Source of the DNA: Mucilaginibacter aquariorum
GTDB taxonomy: Bacteria > Bacteroidota > Bacteroidia > Sphingobacteriales > Sphingobacteriaceae
Length of the DNA stretch: 64,000 nucleotides
NCBI RefSeq assembly: GCF_024498135.1
Contig: NZ_JANHOH010000001.1
Location: 1,426,001 to 1,490,000, forward strand
Reading direction: 5' to 3'
The notes beneath the pieces were generated by a model. That model made no database searches, was not told where the DNA came from, and was given only the letters and a program-made list of their open reading frames with translations. The position numbers were made by a program, and so were the translations under genes. The number at the start of each line of letters is the position of its first letter. The stretch's first letter is position 1. Below are positions 25,401 through 34,100 of the stretch, piece after piece.

Positions 25401-26162
25401 AATGAATTGTACTTTAGATCCAAAGGCGGCACCAAGAGAAAGGGATTTCATGCCGCTGCGTGTATTATAACCCAGGCTTGCGCTTAAGCCCTGGTGCTCT
25501 ACTGCTTTACCAGTCGCGTTATCGTAAATGGCAAGAGACGCAAAGGGTGAGGCATCTACTCCTTTCTGTGAATCTGAGGTGATTCCAAGTCCAAGGCTTC
25601 CCGTAAAAAGCCCCCCGATGCTCGCGGCTGGCGACACTCCTGCATTTGCATTAAGCTGCGCGCCATAACCTGTATAATTATTAGAATAGATCCCTACGCT
25701 AAGCGATCCGGTCACCTTAAACAACGCGTTACCAAAAGCTTCTGTTTTCGAAGAAAAGTTACCACCAACAGTGATCATGGGTTTTGTATAATGATCCGTC
25801 TCCACGATATCACCTGACATATCATCCGGAACCCCCCTTACCTGCCTGTTGATCGCTCCTGTATTGAGCGTCCAGCCCAAGCCAACCCAGCTGGCTTCAT
25901 CTTCCATTCCTGCACCTGCCTGATAACTCAGGTTGAGCGGGTAACCATCGATATCTATTAAAGGTATGTTATATTTAAAGTCCCCCGTCTGCAGGTCCAC
26001 CATATCCGATACACCGGCCTGTTGGAAGGACTGTGCTTCCGGCTGCGCAGGTCCGGAGGTCAACGCGTACACGGAAACAGGGATACCCATATCTACCAGC
26101 CAAATGGCCAAAAACATGACCGCTATATATTTACGCCTGCGATTTATAAATTTATACTGCAT
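19464..26162 (-). CDS. Giant Bacteroidota YD/RHS-type shell protein (2232 residues)
   Basis: A signal peptide (about 1-33) is followed by the conserved N-terminal block at 41-117 (PEAQSFQQAGVSDMVDLQTG, GYPLNLSYQAGAGMEDEASW, GLGWTLNTGAINRQVRG) typical of Bacteroidota RHS-type proteins. Glycine-rich stretches follow at about 130-340. A PA14-like segment (FSKFWVPHDGTYQIVTSVVG, LNKGYHDLRIEL) lies near 1700-1795 and a jelly-roll-like segment just before the end. The last 60 residues have one YD unit and a conserved tail (TFYEYDSQGQLARVKKETER). It lacks the C-terminal RHS core and toxin tip that the 2960-residue neighbour has, so the two may be halves of one surface assembly. The gene starts 4 nt after the lipoprotein gene. 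Confidence 0.85.
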   Translation of the reverse strand: MQYKFINRRRKYIAVMFLAIWLVDMGIPVSVYALTSGPAQPEAQSFQQAGVSDMVDLQTGDFKYNIPLIDIDGYPLNLSYQAGAGMEDEASWVGLGWTLNTGAINRQVRGVPDDMSGDIVETDHYTKPMITVGGNFSSKTEAFGNALFKVTGSLSVGIYSNNYTGYGAQLNANAGVSPAASIGGLFTGSLGLGITSDSQKGVDASPFASLAIYDNATGKAVEHQGLSASLGYNTRSGMKSLSLGAAFGSKVQFINPGLNHSYNTEPVNPKIQVPYKNTSGSFTVSGGLDDFGIFGGGGITGYKTVREVAKPALFTPTYGLLYAENGKDREDAVMDFIRENENPVIPELPNLAVPIQMPDMFSFTNQVSSGQFRLYRGGSGIFFDNRVDDISDTNTGGLDFGGSFSAIHVGVNYFKQDSRSTTHKWTQNNNYRSKGDFQNNDFINPLKENAHFKVLGEIAPQDAGLTLKMNGTLPVKVKLNEGDYRAESFFSGSNDLGAGLVKTSRQPRATSVSYLTAAEANTNGLETTIKNYKLIDINSTIDIAAKPKLIKAYPRVDPQLSEVGGNVADYPASAESPADADGFPARKGHHISEMTVTDKSGKRMVYGLPVYNVKQNEYSFALDKGYAVTGVNRTSYPGRNKGVDHYYHKETKPPYATSFLLTAVLSPDYTDKTGDGVSDDDQGTAVKFNYSRLSYLYNWRTPFAGANINRGLLADPDDDKGSVILGRKEIWYVSSIESKTKIAYFITEDRQDALGAQADWSVGGKDDNQKLKRLKEIRLYSKADMSRPIKVVKFSYDYTLCANVPNFTGETTSGNGKLTLKKVWFEYQNSPRGLSFPYRFTYNNTKGYQEMAMDRWGMYKEQTENGGGMTNEEYPYANQNSRSTVDENAALWQLTAVSLPTGGQINVNYEADDYMFVQDRKAMAMYSISGLVNSSGALLPDPNADGYLYNAQGIRVSLPASKMPPDGQDITAWFKKNFLNGSDYLYTKMNVDMKTKNDLSVVNSHDFVPAYIQVTNVTKATDGTNGLNIFMARYTENGINTNTIMLAALQRLKNEYPRFAYPGYQQKDKATASSSILSIISAVINAASNFGELFENFYQTANNNHYATKVDLNKSFIRLAKYNGYEISPGQEVIAKTGGGARVKSIYITDNWNPDGSQTDRTAQYGQVFDYTKVENGLLISTGVAAYEPGIGNDENPFKMPVPYIQKIKGGIDNYMDLEEPFGESVFPAPSVTYSRVTVRDLGKNGSASTVKSDYYTVNDFYTGRDYPVKVNALQPERYAPVKGSLFSLIETFSDSELIMSQGYSIELNDMNGKLRSTRIYNNAGAEISATEYFYKSTPTGSGTQKLNNLVKVVKPGGTVVDGVLGQDIELYTDFREQETVNLGTAVNTGAETLNLGIFWAFLVHLPIKRNDDYRLFRSACAFKVVQSYGILEKVVKTQNGSSITTENIAFDGVTGDPLITRTQNEFKRDIFTMRIPAYWAYEGMSAAYQTVGLLFGPLTASASGEIPVNSYAFFKSGDEFIDMQVDETDTPTNMPRFGNHYWVVEQNRSGVIKKYIMNRYGQIQTGFSSKLVKIIRSGARNILDADITQLVSLNNPIAGGALQLVGKNDLTSALKVINASVTTYDETWATEMPDIHAFDANSGDDFSVPAGTVKQEQAGTYPIVYYNNTVNPPFMPLSSSLKAIVDRSNTRSISRSRSSGVNLLGLFSKFWVPHDGTYQIVTSVVGSGFKIRFDDNCSTAAWNYDLMNQGAMQRKYSVSPKYLNKGYHDLRIELPSVGTPHPDEDYAYLEILDNDAATIANNQNGELLVSIFSTQELVGDNPNTIVYLNKSGVSAPFYKSIYNDGFDTPYSPCTVPVTSINPYIYGYAGNWKPYKTKVLQKDRLYKTITDGAPGLVNVKDAGYINGFYSYWFCEQVANNPKWLQNLDLAAERWTTANTVTIYDKYGQQTENVDALNRYSAALFDFNGELPAAVASNARNREIFAASFEDGYFKIGGANYVDASPVIQFQRANITNSNLNALLRQGVSHSGNYSVIVPAGGITLKTVSYADLEQKSFPYFEFNAKNEFIKNPNAKYPIGFQPTPANGGKYLFTAWVKDNDVYNKQATGITLLKNLSNVPLTVRAVVEDWKLVEGVFEITTLYQNDVNIDIQPVGTGPVYIDDIRIHPIASQMKTYAYDDKSMRLMAELDENGFATFYEYDSQGQLARVKKETERGIVTLKESKSSYVKSVAP

Positions 26163-26166
26163 GTCG

Positions 26167-26604
26167 TTACTGTACTAATAGGTTTAGGGTATATGATTTT
26201 TTAGAAATATTTTTATCCTGATACCTGAATTCAACACTATCCTTCAAACGCAGCGAAACGGTGGGGAATATGACCAGGTATTCATAGGTCCCTTTTACCC
26301 CGTTGGGAACCTGCTGCACCATTGCAGGATATATCTGCCGGCCACTTTGTTTCAGCGAAAAACAGCTGTCCATAGCAAACATCAAGGCGGTCTCATTTTT
26401 TTTCGCCGTTAGTATGGCCTCCCCTTTGGGTACCAGCTTTATTTTAAAGTTACGGTCGGCATTTTCTCCCGGGCTACCGGTAGGTTGCAGCCGGCCGATT
26501 TGAACGTTAAGGTCCTGATCCCCGGTTTCCAAAAAATTCCCTCCAGCAGTGTGGCACCCGGCCAGCATTAAGATTGCAAGCATTAAAATCATCATCGCTT
26601 TCAT
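26167..26604 (-). CDS. Small lipoprotein of the RHS operon
   Basis: 145 residues. A textbook lipobox LAGC with Cys17 ends the signal peptide (MKAMMILMLAILMLAGC), so the product is a lipoprotein, in Bacteroidota often outer-membrane anchored. The mature part is hydrophilic beta-type sequence (FKIKLVPKGEAILTAKKNE, YEYLVIFPTVSLRLKDSVEF) with no family recognised. The start overlaps the stop of the preceding Fn3-like gene by 4 nt and the stop is 4 nt before the 2232-residue shell gene, so it is a fixed part of the operon. It may help the barrel or the shell at the outer membrane; inference only. Confidence 0.7.
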   Translation of the reverse strand: MKAMMILMLAILMLAGCHTAGGNFLETGDQDLNVQIGRLQPTGSPGENADRNFKIKLVPKGEAILTAKKNETALMFAMDSCFSLKQSGRQIYPAMVQQVPNGVKGTYEYLVIFPTVSLRLKDSVEFRYQDKNISKKSYTLNLLVQ

Positions 26605-27677
26605 GGCTGTTCCCGGTATATAAATCTTAAGTTCTTTACTTTTCCATCCGGCAGCGTGACCTTTAAGATGTAGAATGTATTATTTTTAAAAGAACCGATA
26701 TCATACAGGTCGATATCTATCTGGTTTGTTCCATTGATTATTTTCAATTTCGGCAGGTGTTTGATCTTTTTCTGCGGGTTATCAATACCAAAAATTTCGT
26801 AATTGAGTTTTCCCTCTCCGAATGCATTGATAAAAGAGAAACTTAAAACTCCTGTTGCAATATAAAAGTTCCCCTTCGACAGGTCTTCGATATCACGGTA
26901 TCCATTAGCCGCAGTTCTTTTCATACTATCTTTACAATCAATAGCAAACTCCCATATTTCTGACCGGTTCAAAATGGTTTGATTCTTATAAGCTGTTACC
27001 TGCCATGCATACTTCTTTTTATTTTCAAGTTCTTTTGCAATAGAGGGGTAGGGCAATGTCGGTGACATGATTCCGCTTTGATTAACCAGCGCAAGGTTGT
27101 AGTTGAGTGCTTCTGTTGGGGTCTGTCCGGATTTCACCTCGGCAAGAACCAGTTGGTAAAGCGCGCCGGGGATAGCGGGCAGCAAGGGCTGCCAACTCAA
27201 TAAAGGACGCTTGTCACATATTTTATCTTTGTTATAAGGGTCAATCAGATTGAGTTCGGCAAAGGGCGCCAGCGTATAATCAAAACATTGTTCAACCGGC
27301 GGGTTATCACTTCGGGTAAAGGTAATAGAGAAGCAATATTCGTAATCGCCTTCAGGGAATGAACGGGTAGAGGCGCTGATCTGCCCGATCCGATTATTAG
27401 AAAATTGAATAGCAGCTGATCTGGCGGCAGTAAGAGGGATCGGATTTGTTCCAGGCAATAAATTAAACTCCGGGGTTCTTATCGCGCAGATCACGCCGCT
27501 GGCCCGCTCTTTTACTGTAATGGTCAATTTAGCGGGGGTGCTGATCAGGCCACCGGTAATCCGGCAAGAAAATAACCCGTTCACGTTACGCCCATATATT
27601 TCGGGTATAAAGCTAACCTGAGCGGACAGCCTTGAAGAAATAAACAGCAGGAAACAACATATAATTCGATACTTCAT
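26601..27677 (-). CDS. Exported Ig/Fn3-like protein of the RHS operon
   Basis: 358 residues with a signal peptide (MKYRIICCFLLFISSRLSAQ). The mature region is beta-rich. Residues about 145-245 look like a fibronectin type III/Ig-like domain (KRPLLSWQPLLPAIPGALYQ, KKKYAWQVTAYKNQTILNRS), a type found in Bacteroidota exported scaffolding proteins. No catalytic motif is visible. Its ATG shares one base with the stop of the 1040-residue barrel gene and its end overlaps the lipoprotein gene by 4 nt. A scaffold or adaptor function in the periplasm or at the surface is inferred. Confidence 0.65.
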   Translation of the reverse strand: MKYRIICCFLLFISSRLSAQVSFIPEIYGRNVNGLFSCRITGGLISTPAKLTITVKERASGVICAIRTPEFNLLPGTNPIPLTAARSAAIQFSNNRIGQISASTRSFPEGDYEYCFSITFTRSDNPPVEQCFDYTLAPFAELNLIDPYNKDKICDKRPLLSWQPLLPAIPGALYQLVLAEVKSGQTPTEALNYNLALVNQSGIMSPTLPYPSIAKELENKKKYAWQVTAYKNQTILNRSEIWEFAIDCKDSMKRTAANGYRDIEDLSKGNFYIATGVLSFSFINAFGEGKLNYEIFGIDNPQKKIKHLPKLKIINGTNQIDIDLYDIGSFKNNTFYILKVTLPDGKVKNLRFIYREQP

Positions 27678-30600
27678 TAAAATGCGTTTAGGTGATATTT
27701 TAAACTTAATTCCGCCCTGCAGCCCGGATAAAGGCCGCTATATAATGGCCTGATCATATCTTTTCTCAGGTCAACAAAACTCCCTACATCAAAATGACCG
27801 CCTGACACCAGGTTGAGGCTTTGCCGGATACCAGCCTGCCTGACGATACCCGTGTTGTCCAGATAAACAACTCCCGAAGACGCGGAAAGCCGCCTGAAAA
27901 GTGTATAAGAATAGGTCATATCCGTGTTCAGCATATTACCGATCATTTTAACAGCGGTTAGCTCCCTGTTATAGAACATGGTAAAACTAAGCACGTTACG
28001 TTTTAAGACCACGCTTTGTACATAATTCAAAATCAGCAGCCGCGATTGCCCCTCGGGTGATCCGCCAGACACCGGGCTGCTGATTGCCTGCGTTCCCATA
28101 CCAAAATGACTGACCGAAAAATTCCGCCCAATCTTATACGAAGCATTACCGTCAAGCTGAAACTTTTCGAAACCATAAACCTGCGTGTTTAAACCGTCAA
28201 CCCGTTTATCCGTGCCGTTATTGGTATATTTAAATATGGCATTTAACCCTTTGGATACGGTATAACGGCTTTCAAGTGATACCTGGTAATTTTTCCATCT
28301 GTCGTTACTGGTATAACTTATCGGCATATTGGTCATATCTGTACGCAGGTTTAAACTAAGCCGGTTTCCATAAAATGATTTTTTTATATTTCCTCCAAAT
28401 TTCATTTTGGCACCGCCAAACCCATTGTTTGCCGGGTTTTGATACCCCATGCCAGAATAATTAAAGTATACATTATCAGTTGCCCCTATACTGTTGAGGT
28501 CCAGGTGATGAGAAACACCGAAAGAAAGCGCCTGGAACAGGTCGTTACTCAGATCCTGGTTTAAACCACCTTTCCGGTCGAGTATGACCTCCGCGCCCGG
28601 CTGAAATTTATTGGCATACAACGTAGTGGATTTGGAAACATCCAGGCCGAGCTGGCCCAGCTGGCCGATATTCACTCCTTTTGACAGGGTAAAGGCAACG
28701 GTGTTGGAGGAAACTGTGGGGATGGCGTAAAGGTTATTGCGTACTTCCCGGTTAAAGGAACTGATCACCGAGATTTTTAAATTGCCGCGGACAGCATTTT
28801 TCAATTCTGCACCAAAAAAAGTTACGTTACGCGGTTGGTTGTAAACCGACCCCTGATACTGGGCATCTTTTTGCGCGCTCATATCGTTGACGCTGCCGTA
28901 ACCCAGCGTTAGCGGCACGAAACCGGATTTCACCGTGACATGCGCACCTGTTAAAAAAAGTTCTTGGTTCATTCCGCCGCCAGGAATTTGATTACTGTAG
29001 GAGCCAATCTTTAGCGCGCTAAATTTAGAAGCAACGGCTTGCAAACGGTTAACAGGTCCGCTTTTTTGTATCCCATCGCCAAATTCAGAAACCCCGCCAC
29101 GGAAATCCCTGTTATCCAGAAATTTCTGCATTGCGATCATCCTGTTGACATCAAGGCCCTGATCTTGCAGCTTTTCTTTCACAGCCATAATTTCGTCGGC
29201 GATGTGGTAAATATTGGTGTCATTTGTGACTGAATCTAGCACTTTAGCTATAGGGGATGCTTTGAAGTCGGTAGGCCCAGCGTTTATTCCTGATAAAGTA
29301 TCTGTCGTAATAACGCTGTCCAGCCCGCGGTCTGCAGCGCGCTTTTGCACCTCAAGTTCCGCGTTAAAATTTACTTTACTGAATTGGTGGGAGGACAGGA
29401 ATATATGTTGAGCGATATTATCGATTACCTGTTCCCGCCCTGCAACTTTCGCCGCTAACAAGTTCCTGGTAAGTGCACTGATGTTAACTCCAGCAAATAT
29501 CACGTCCGGACCGACAGTTTTTACAGCATCACCCTGCGCAGGGATCATTGCGGAGATCTTTTGACTGATCTGGCCTGGTCCCATTAAACTGATCTCTTTG
29601 ATGTTGGCAGGATCACCAAAATATTGCTGAAGCCCGTTATTTGAAGACAGTTCGTTTACAGCGTTTTTTTTTGCTTTAACCTGTTCAAGAGCAGTACTCT
29701 TTAGCGCTGCTACTTTTTTTATGCCAGCTGTGGCTTTTACGCTATACTCTTTTGCCCGCCCTATCGACTCCTTCTTTAATTTGGCGACGATCGCGTTCCG
29801 GTCCATCCCCAGCAACTCCTGTATACTTGATGGATCGTCCAGGTATTTTGCATATGGCTGATCCTTAAGGGCCTGTTCGGCATTGTTTCTCTGTGCTTTT
29901 AAACGCTCTGTTAATTTTGATTTTGTATAGGCGCTCAAATCTTTTCCGCCCAACAAGTCCCTTCTTATTTCCGTGTATTTTAAAAGTTCATTTTTGTATA
30001 GGGAATTAAACCGGGCAGGGTCAAGATCAAATTTTACAAGGTTTGAATAGTTACCCATGGGCGGCATACCCGAAGCACGATCGGTGGTAAAATCAATATT
30101 AACAGGTAACCCGAAAGCCGTTAGTGTACCACGCGCAGAAAGTACATTCACAAATTTAGAGGTGGTATTCATGCCTAATGGCGGCACAGACTGATAGCGT
30201 TCGGCGTCCTCCAGGGTTAAAGCCAAACTAACATCGGGTTTGCGAAAGGTTTTCAGTTTTTCGTTCAGCTCGCTTTTTATAGCGGCCGCTTTCACCTGTT
30301 TTATATTGTCGTCAACACTGAATTTGGCCAACTTTGTGCGTGTTTCTTTTACAGCATTTTTAAAAGGCGCCAGCTTCTTAAGACTGTCTGCCAATCCGCT
30401 TACCTGATTACCCGCGCCCTTTAGCTGTATGCCGGCTTTGTCAAGTGTCGCGTTTGCAGCTTTTACGGGATTTTGTTCCCTTGCTTTGTTTCTGAGGTCA
30501 ATTATACTCTTATTAATTCCAATAGCGGATATCAGCGTGTCTTTCAAACCCGAAACTTTGAGGCTATCTTTTAAAAGTGTCGAATCCAGCCCTCCTTTTA

Positions 30601-30799
30601 CCTGTACCTGCGGAAGTTTAGGCACAAGATATTTGAGTTGCTTTGCCGCATTATCCACACGGCCGTTGACTTTGCTTTTTAACACACGGGCTAAAGATGC
30701 CGAATCTGACGGCTGTGGGATGATCGTTTGCGCAAGGCAAATCACCCCGGGACAGGCAAAAAGAAGTACGAGAGTTAAATAGCGTAAAATTCCACCCAT
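27677..30799 (-). CDS. Helical plus beta-barrel outer membrane protein heading the RHS operon
   Basis: 1040 residues with signal peptide (MGGILRYLTLVLLFACPGVICLAQ). Residues about 30-560 are Lys/Ala/Leu-rich and helical (LKNAVNELS-like heptads, many KS/KK pairs), suggesting a long periplasmic coiled-coil domain. From about 600 to 1040 alternating short beta strands with Gly/Asn turns (VPLTLGYGSVNDM, LSLNLRTDMTNMPISYTS) and a final AELSLKYHLNAF strand indicate an outer membrane beta-barrel. No known family was recognised. It is the first gene of the operon and its stop overlaps the next start, so it is the operon's membrane component. A role as conduit or anchor for the RHS proteins is inferred. 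Confidence 0.7.
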   Translation of the reverse strand: MGGILRYLTLVLLFACPGVICLAQTIIPQPSDSASLARVLKSKVNGRVDNAAKQLKYLVPKLPQVQVKGGLDSTLLKDSLKVSGLKDTLISAIGINKSIIDLRNKAREQNPVKAANATLDKAGIQLKGAGNQVSGLADSLKKLAPFKNAVKETRTKLAKFSVDDNIKQVKAAAIKSELNEKLKTFRKPDVSLALTLEDAERYQSVPPLGMNTTSKFVNVLSARGTLTAFGLPVNIDFTTDRASGMPPMGNYSNLVKFDLDPARFNSLYKNELLKYTEIRRDLLGGKDLSAYTKSKLTERLKAQRNNAEQALKDQPYAKYLDDPSSIQELLGMDRNAIVAKLKKESIGRAKEYSVKATAGIKKVAALKSTALEQVKAKKNAVNELSSNNGLQQYFGDPANIKEISLMGPGQISQKISAMIPAQGDAVKTVGPDVIFAGVNISALTRNLLAAKVAGREQVIDNIAQHIFLSSHQFSKVNFNAELEVQKRAADRGLDSVITTDTLSGINAGPTDFKASPIAKVLDSVTNDTNIYHIADEIMAVKEKLQDQGLDVNRMIAMQKFLDNRDFRGGVSEFGDGIQKSGPVNRLQAVASKFSALKIGSYSNQIPGGGMNQELFLTGAHVTVKSGFVPLTLGYGSVNDMSAQKDAQYQGSVYNQPRNVTFFGAELKNAVRGNLKISVISSFNREVRNNLYAIPTVSSNTVAFTLSKGVNIGQLGQLGLDVSKSTTLYANKFQPGAEVILDRKGGLNQDLSNDLFQALSFGVSHHLDLNSIGATDNVYFNYSGMGYQNPANNGFGGAKMKFGGNIKKSFYGNRLSLNLRTDMTNMPISYTSNDRWKNYQVSLESRYTVSKGLNAIFKYTNNGTDKRVDGLNTQVYGFEKFQLDGNASYKIGRNFSVSHFGMGTQAISSPVSGGSPEGQSRLLILNYVQSVVLKRNVLSFTMFYNRELTAVKMIGNMLNTDMTYSYTLFRRLSASSGVVYLDNTGIVRQAGIRQSLNLVSGGHFDVGSFVDLRKDMIRPLYSGLYPGCRAELSLKYHLNAF

Positions 30800-30956
30800 A
30801 ATCCTACCGAAAATTATCTAAGAGGATCAGCGTTAGGGGGATGGGATAATTGTTCGCCAGGAGAAAGGCTTCAAATAACAACATTAGATATGGTTTAGGT
30901 TAATAATTTTTAGAAAGAGTTATATATTGGCGCAACAATTAAAATCAAACAAATAC

Positions 30957-30987
30957 TTTTAACTGCAACCGCTTTTTAATAACTTTG
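30957..30987 (+). promoter_or_regulatory. Bacteroidota-type promoter for the T9SS substrate gene
   Basis: TAACTTTG at 30980-30987 matches the -7 consensus TAnnTTTG exactly, and TTTT at 30957-30960 lies 19 nt before it as a -33-like element (consensus TTTG). Transcription would start near 30994, leaving about 107 nt of leader before the GTG at 31101. Confidence 0.55.
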
Positions 30988-31062
30988 GTGAAAATAGATG
31001 TTAAAAAAATAGATAGCAAATATTTTTTAATAAATATTTAGAATAAAATGGACCTTATCACG

Positions 31063-31085
31063 TTGCCAGTCTTTATCTCTGGCAA
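31063..31085 (+). promoter_or_regulatory. Hairpin in the leader of the T9SS substrate mRNA
   Basis: TTGCCAG (31063-31069) and CTGGCAA (31079-31085) are perfect inverted arms around a 9 nt loop, ending 15 nt before the GTG start. Such a placement could affect ribosome access. It has no T run, so it is not a terminator. Confidence 0.4.
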
Positions 31086-31100
31086 GACACTATTATCAAA

Positions 31101-34100
31101 GTGTACTTGCTGATTTTCTTATCTCGTTTTAAGGGATGGTTTAAGCAAGCGGGCAATGCCTCCTTCCTGTCCATCTTGCTGCTTATGTTTTCTGAAGTTA
31201 CAGCCTCAGGACAAATAACATCAAATAGCGGGTCGGAATTTTGGATAACCTTTCCCACGCATAAACCTGATATCAATGCCACTACCTATCAGGAAGAACT
31301 TGCCAATATCAGCGTATTTATTACCAGTAACCATGCCTCTTCCGGTAAGATTACAGCAGGAAATTTTAGTGTCCCTTTTTCAATTGCCGCCAATTCTGTG
31401 ATGGAAATACGTGTTCCCAGGATTAACGCGTATATAAATGAGGAGGAAAGCGGGGTCGTGCTTAACAACCGGGCAATTCATGTAACCGTGGATGTTGGCC
31501 AACCAAAAGTAGTAGTGTACGCGCATATTTTTGCCGGAAACCGGTCTGCAGCCTCCCTTATTTTACCCGTGGATGCCCTCGGGAAGCAATATTATAGCAT
31601 GAACTATAATCAATCTAACTTTGAGGGCAAAAACTTTATTACTTTAGTCGCTACAGAACCCAATACCCGGGTATTCATAAAAAAAGATGGTACCGAGCTT
31701 ATACCTGGGGGTGTCCTATTGGAACATGCGGGAGATGTGTATGAATATTTAACCGTTAATGACCTTACCGGTGCTTACGTTAGGACAGAAGGACCTGCCG
31801 CCTCGTCCTGCAACAGATTCGCCGTTTTTTCCGGCAGCTCGGGCGTAATCATCTCCTCGCCAAGGTGTAGCGCTGCCACCCTTGACCCGCTTTACCAGCA
31901 ATGTTATCCTGTAGAAAGCTGGGGAACGAACTATGGCCTCATTCCATTCTCCAAAGAGTCTTCCGCTAATCCCTATCTGGTGAGGACGGCCGGACAAATG
32001 GTAAGAATAGTTGCTAAAGATGACGGCACAGCAGTCAGTTTTAACGGCGTAGAGGTTGCTCATTTAAATAGCGGTGAATTTTACTCGACGCCGAACCCGC
32101 TTTCCGAGCCAACTTATATTAGCACCAACAGCCCGGTCAGCGTGGCCCAGTTCGCTCTTTCCCAATCCTGTAGTAATACTTACCCCAATCTTCCGTACAC
32201 GGGAACAATAGGCGATCCTGATATGGTGTTATTGAACCCCGTAAGTTATAATATAAAAGATATCACTATTTTTTCTTCAAACAGGGAACATATACAGGAA
32301 CAATTTATCAATGTGCTGATCAAAGCAGCGGATACCGCGTCCTTCCGGATAAACGGGGTTGCTCCTACGAAAGCCTTCACCCCTTTTTCCGCAATGCCAG
32401 ATTACGCTTACCTTCAGTTGTTACTGCCACGGCAAACCAGCGGAAGTTTTCACCTCAACGCAAATGGTGGTTTCAATGCTATTGCCTACGGGTTTGGTAA
32501 GGTTGAATCATACGCTTACTCGGCCGGAACAAGTCTGGCAGCAAGCGAAAAAATAAGCGGTTACAGTGACATTTTGCAAAAAGAGATCGACAGCGCCTGT
32601 GTGAACGAAGACTTTTACTTCCGGCTCACCCTACCCTATCCTAGCCCGAAAATAAGTTGGAAACTTGATGCGCAGGAACAGGCAACAGTACAGTTTAACC
32701 CCACAGCTACACAGGTTACCGAAAACAACAAGACATCCTATGTTTACAAATTCCCTAAATCGCCTGCTTACAATCAACCAGGCGTACACCAGGTCAACAT
32801 CATCGCGGCTTACGGTTTGGCTAATTGCGCCGGGGGGAACCAGGAGATAAATTATAGTTTCACCAGCCTTCCTGTACCTGTTCCTAACTTTCGGCCTACG
32901 ATGCTAAACTGTTCAAACAGTTACCGATTCACTGACCAGAGTACCGGTATAGGGGCATTAAAGTATGCCTGGGACTTTGGTGATCAAAATTCCGGTCTGG
33001 CCAATTTATCAACAGAACAAAACCCGGCTCATACTTTTTCCGGATCCGGTACATTCCAGATAACCCTTACTATAAGCTCTGCCGCTGGCTGCAAGGCAGT
33101 AAAGATCATCCCGCTGGTTATTACTAATTTCACCCCGTCATTTACAGCGTCTACACCTGCCTGTGCAGGTAATAAAATTACCTTTACGGATATGACCGGT
33201 TCAGCAGCTTTCGGCCCGGTTACATGGCAATGGGATTTTGGCGACGGAAGCGCAGTACTGGAAACTCCTGATAAAACTGCACAGCATATTTACCAGGCGG
33301 GCGGTAATTATACTGTTCGGCTAACATTATTGAATGCACAAGGTTGTTCCAGTGGTACTTTCGAAAAGATAGAAACGATAAACCCCGAAATACTAACCGA
33401 CTTTACCTTCCCCGAAAGCTGCAGCCAGGATGCCCTCACCACCTTCAGCAATAACTCATCTGCTGCAGGCAATGCCAACCTGCATTACCAGTGGAATTTC
33501 GGAGATCCGCTGTCGCCAGACAACCAATCATCTGATAAAGATGCCCGGCACCATTTTTCTGCCCCGGGATCTTACCAGGTTTCGTTAACAGTAAGCTCAG
33601 ATCAGGGGTGTGCAAAACCAATTGAGAAAACCGTTATTATCAGCGGGCCTCCAAAGGCCGCAATGGAATTCCCGGACGGAACAAATCTTTGCGGGAATCG
33701 TTTAACGCTTAAAAACACCTCTTACGCAGAAAGTTTCGGGCAGGTAAGTAAACTGGAAGTTTATTTCGATGTACTAGGGCAACCAAGTCAAAAAATGCTT
33801 GTTACCACGCCACAATCCGGGCAACTATTAACATTTGATTACCCGCCGCTTAGCGGAAGTGAAGCCCGCGACCATCCTATCCGGTTAGTTGCTTACTCGG
33901 GTGCCGATTGTACCGATGTGAAGGAAATAGTTGTCACACAATTTCCACCTCCTCAAATCGACTTCCCCGCTATTCAGCCGGTATGTGTAACGGCACCATC
34001 CATGCTGTTGAAAGCAAAGGAACAAAACGGGCTGGCAGGTTTAGGGAAATACTCTGGGCCCGGTGTTAACGAAAAGGGTATCTTCTCGCCCGCAGCAGCC

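Larger units (their letters stand above)
30800..31100. other. Divergent promoter region between RHS operon and T9SS pair
   Basis: 301 nt between two divergent transcription units. A plus-strand promoter candidate lies at 30957-30987 and a hairpin at 31063-31085 (separate entries). No exact TAnnTTTG box was found on the minus strand for the RHS operon; the region close to its start is not obviously AT-rich. No other feature is seen. Confidence 0.5.

Noticed and set aside
9760..26162. Assignment of the two giant proteins as TcB/TcC of an ABC toxin complex
   Set aside because: The 2232-residue protein has the Bacteroidota RHS N-terminal block but not a TcB-type beta-propeller pattern I can identify, and no TcA-like gene is present in the window.
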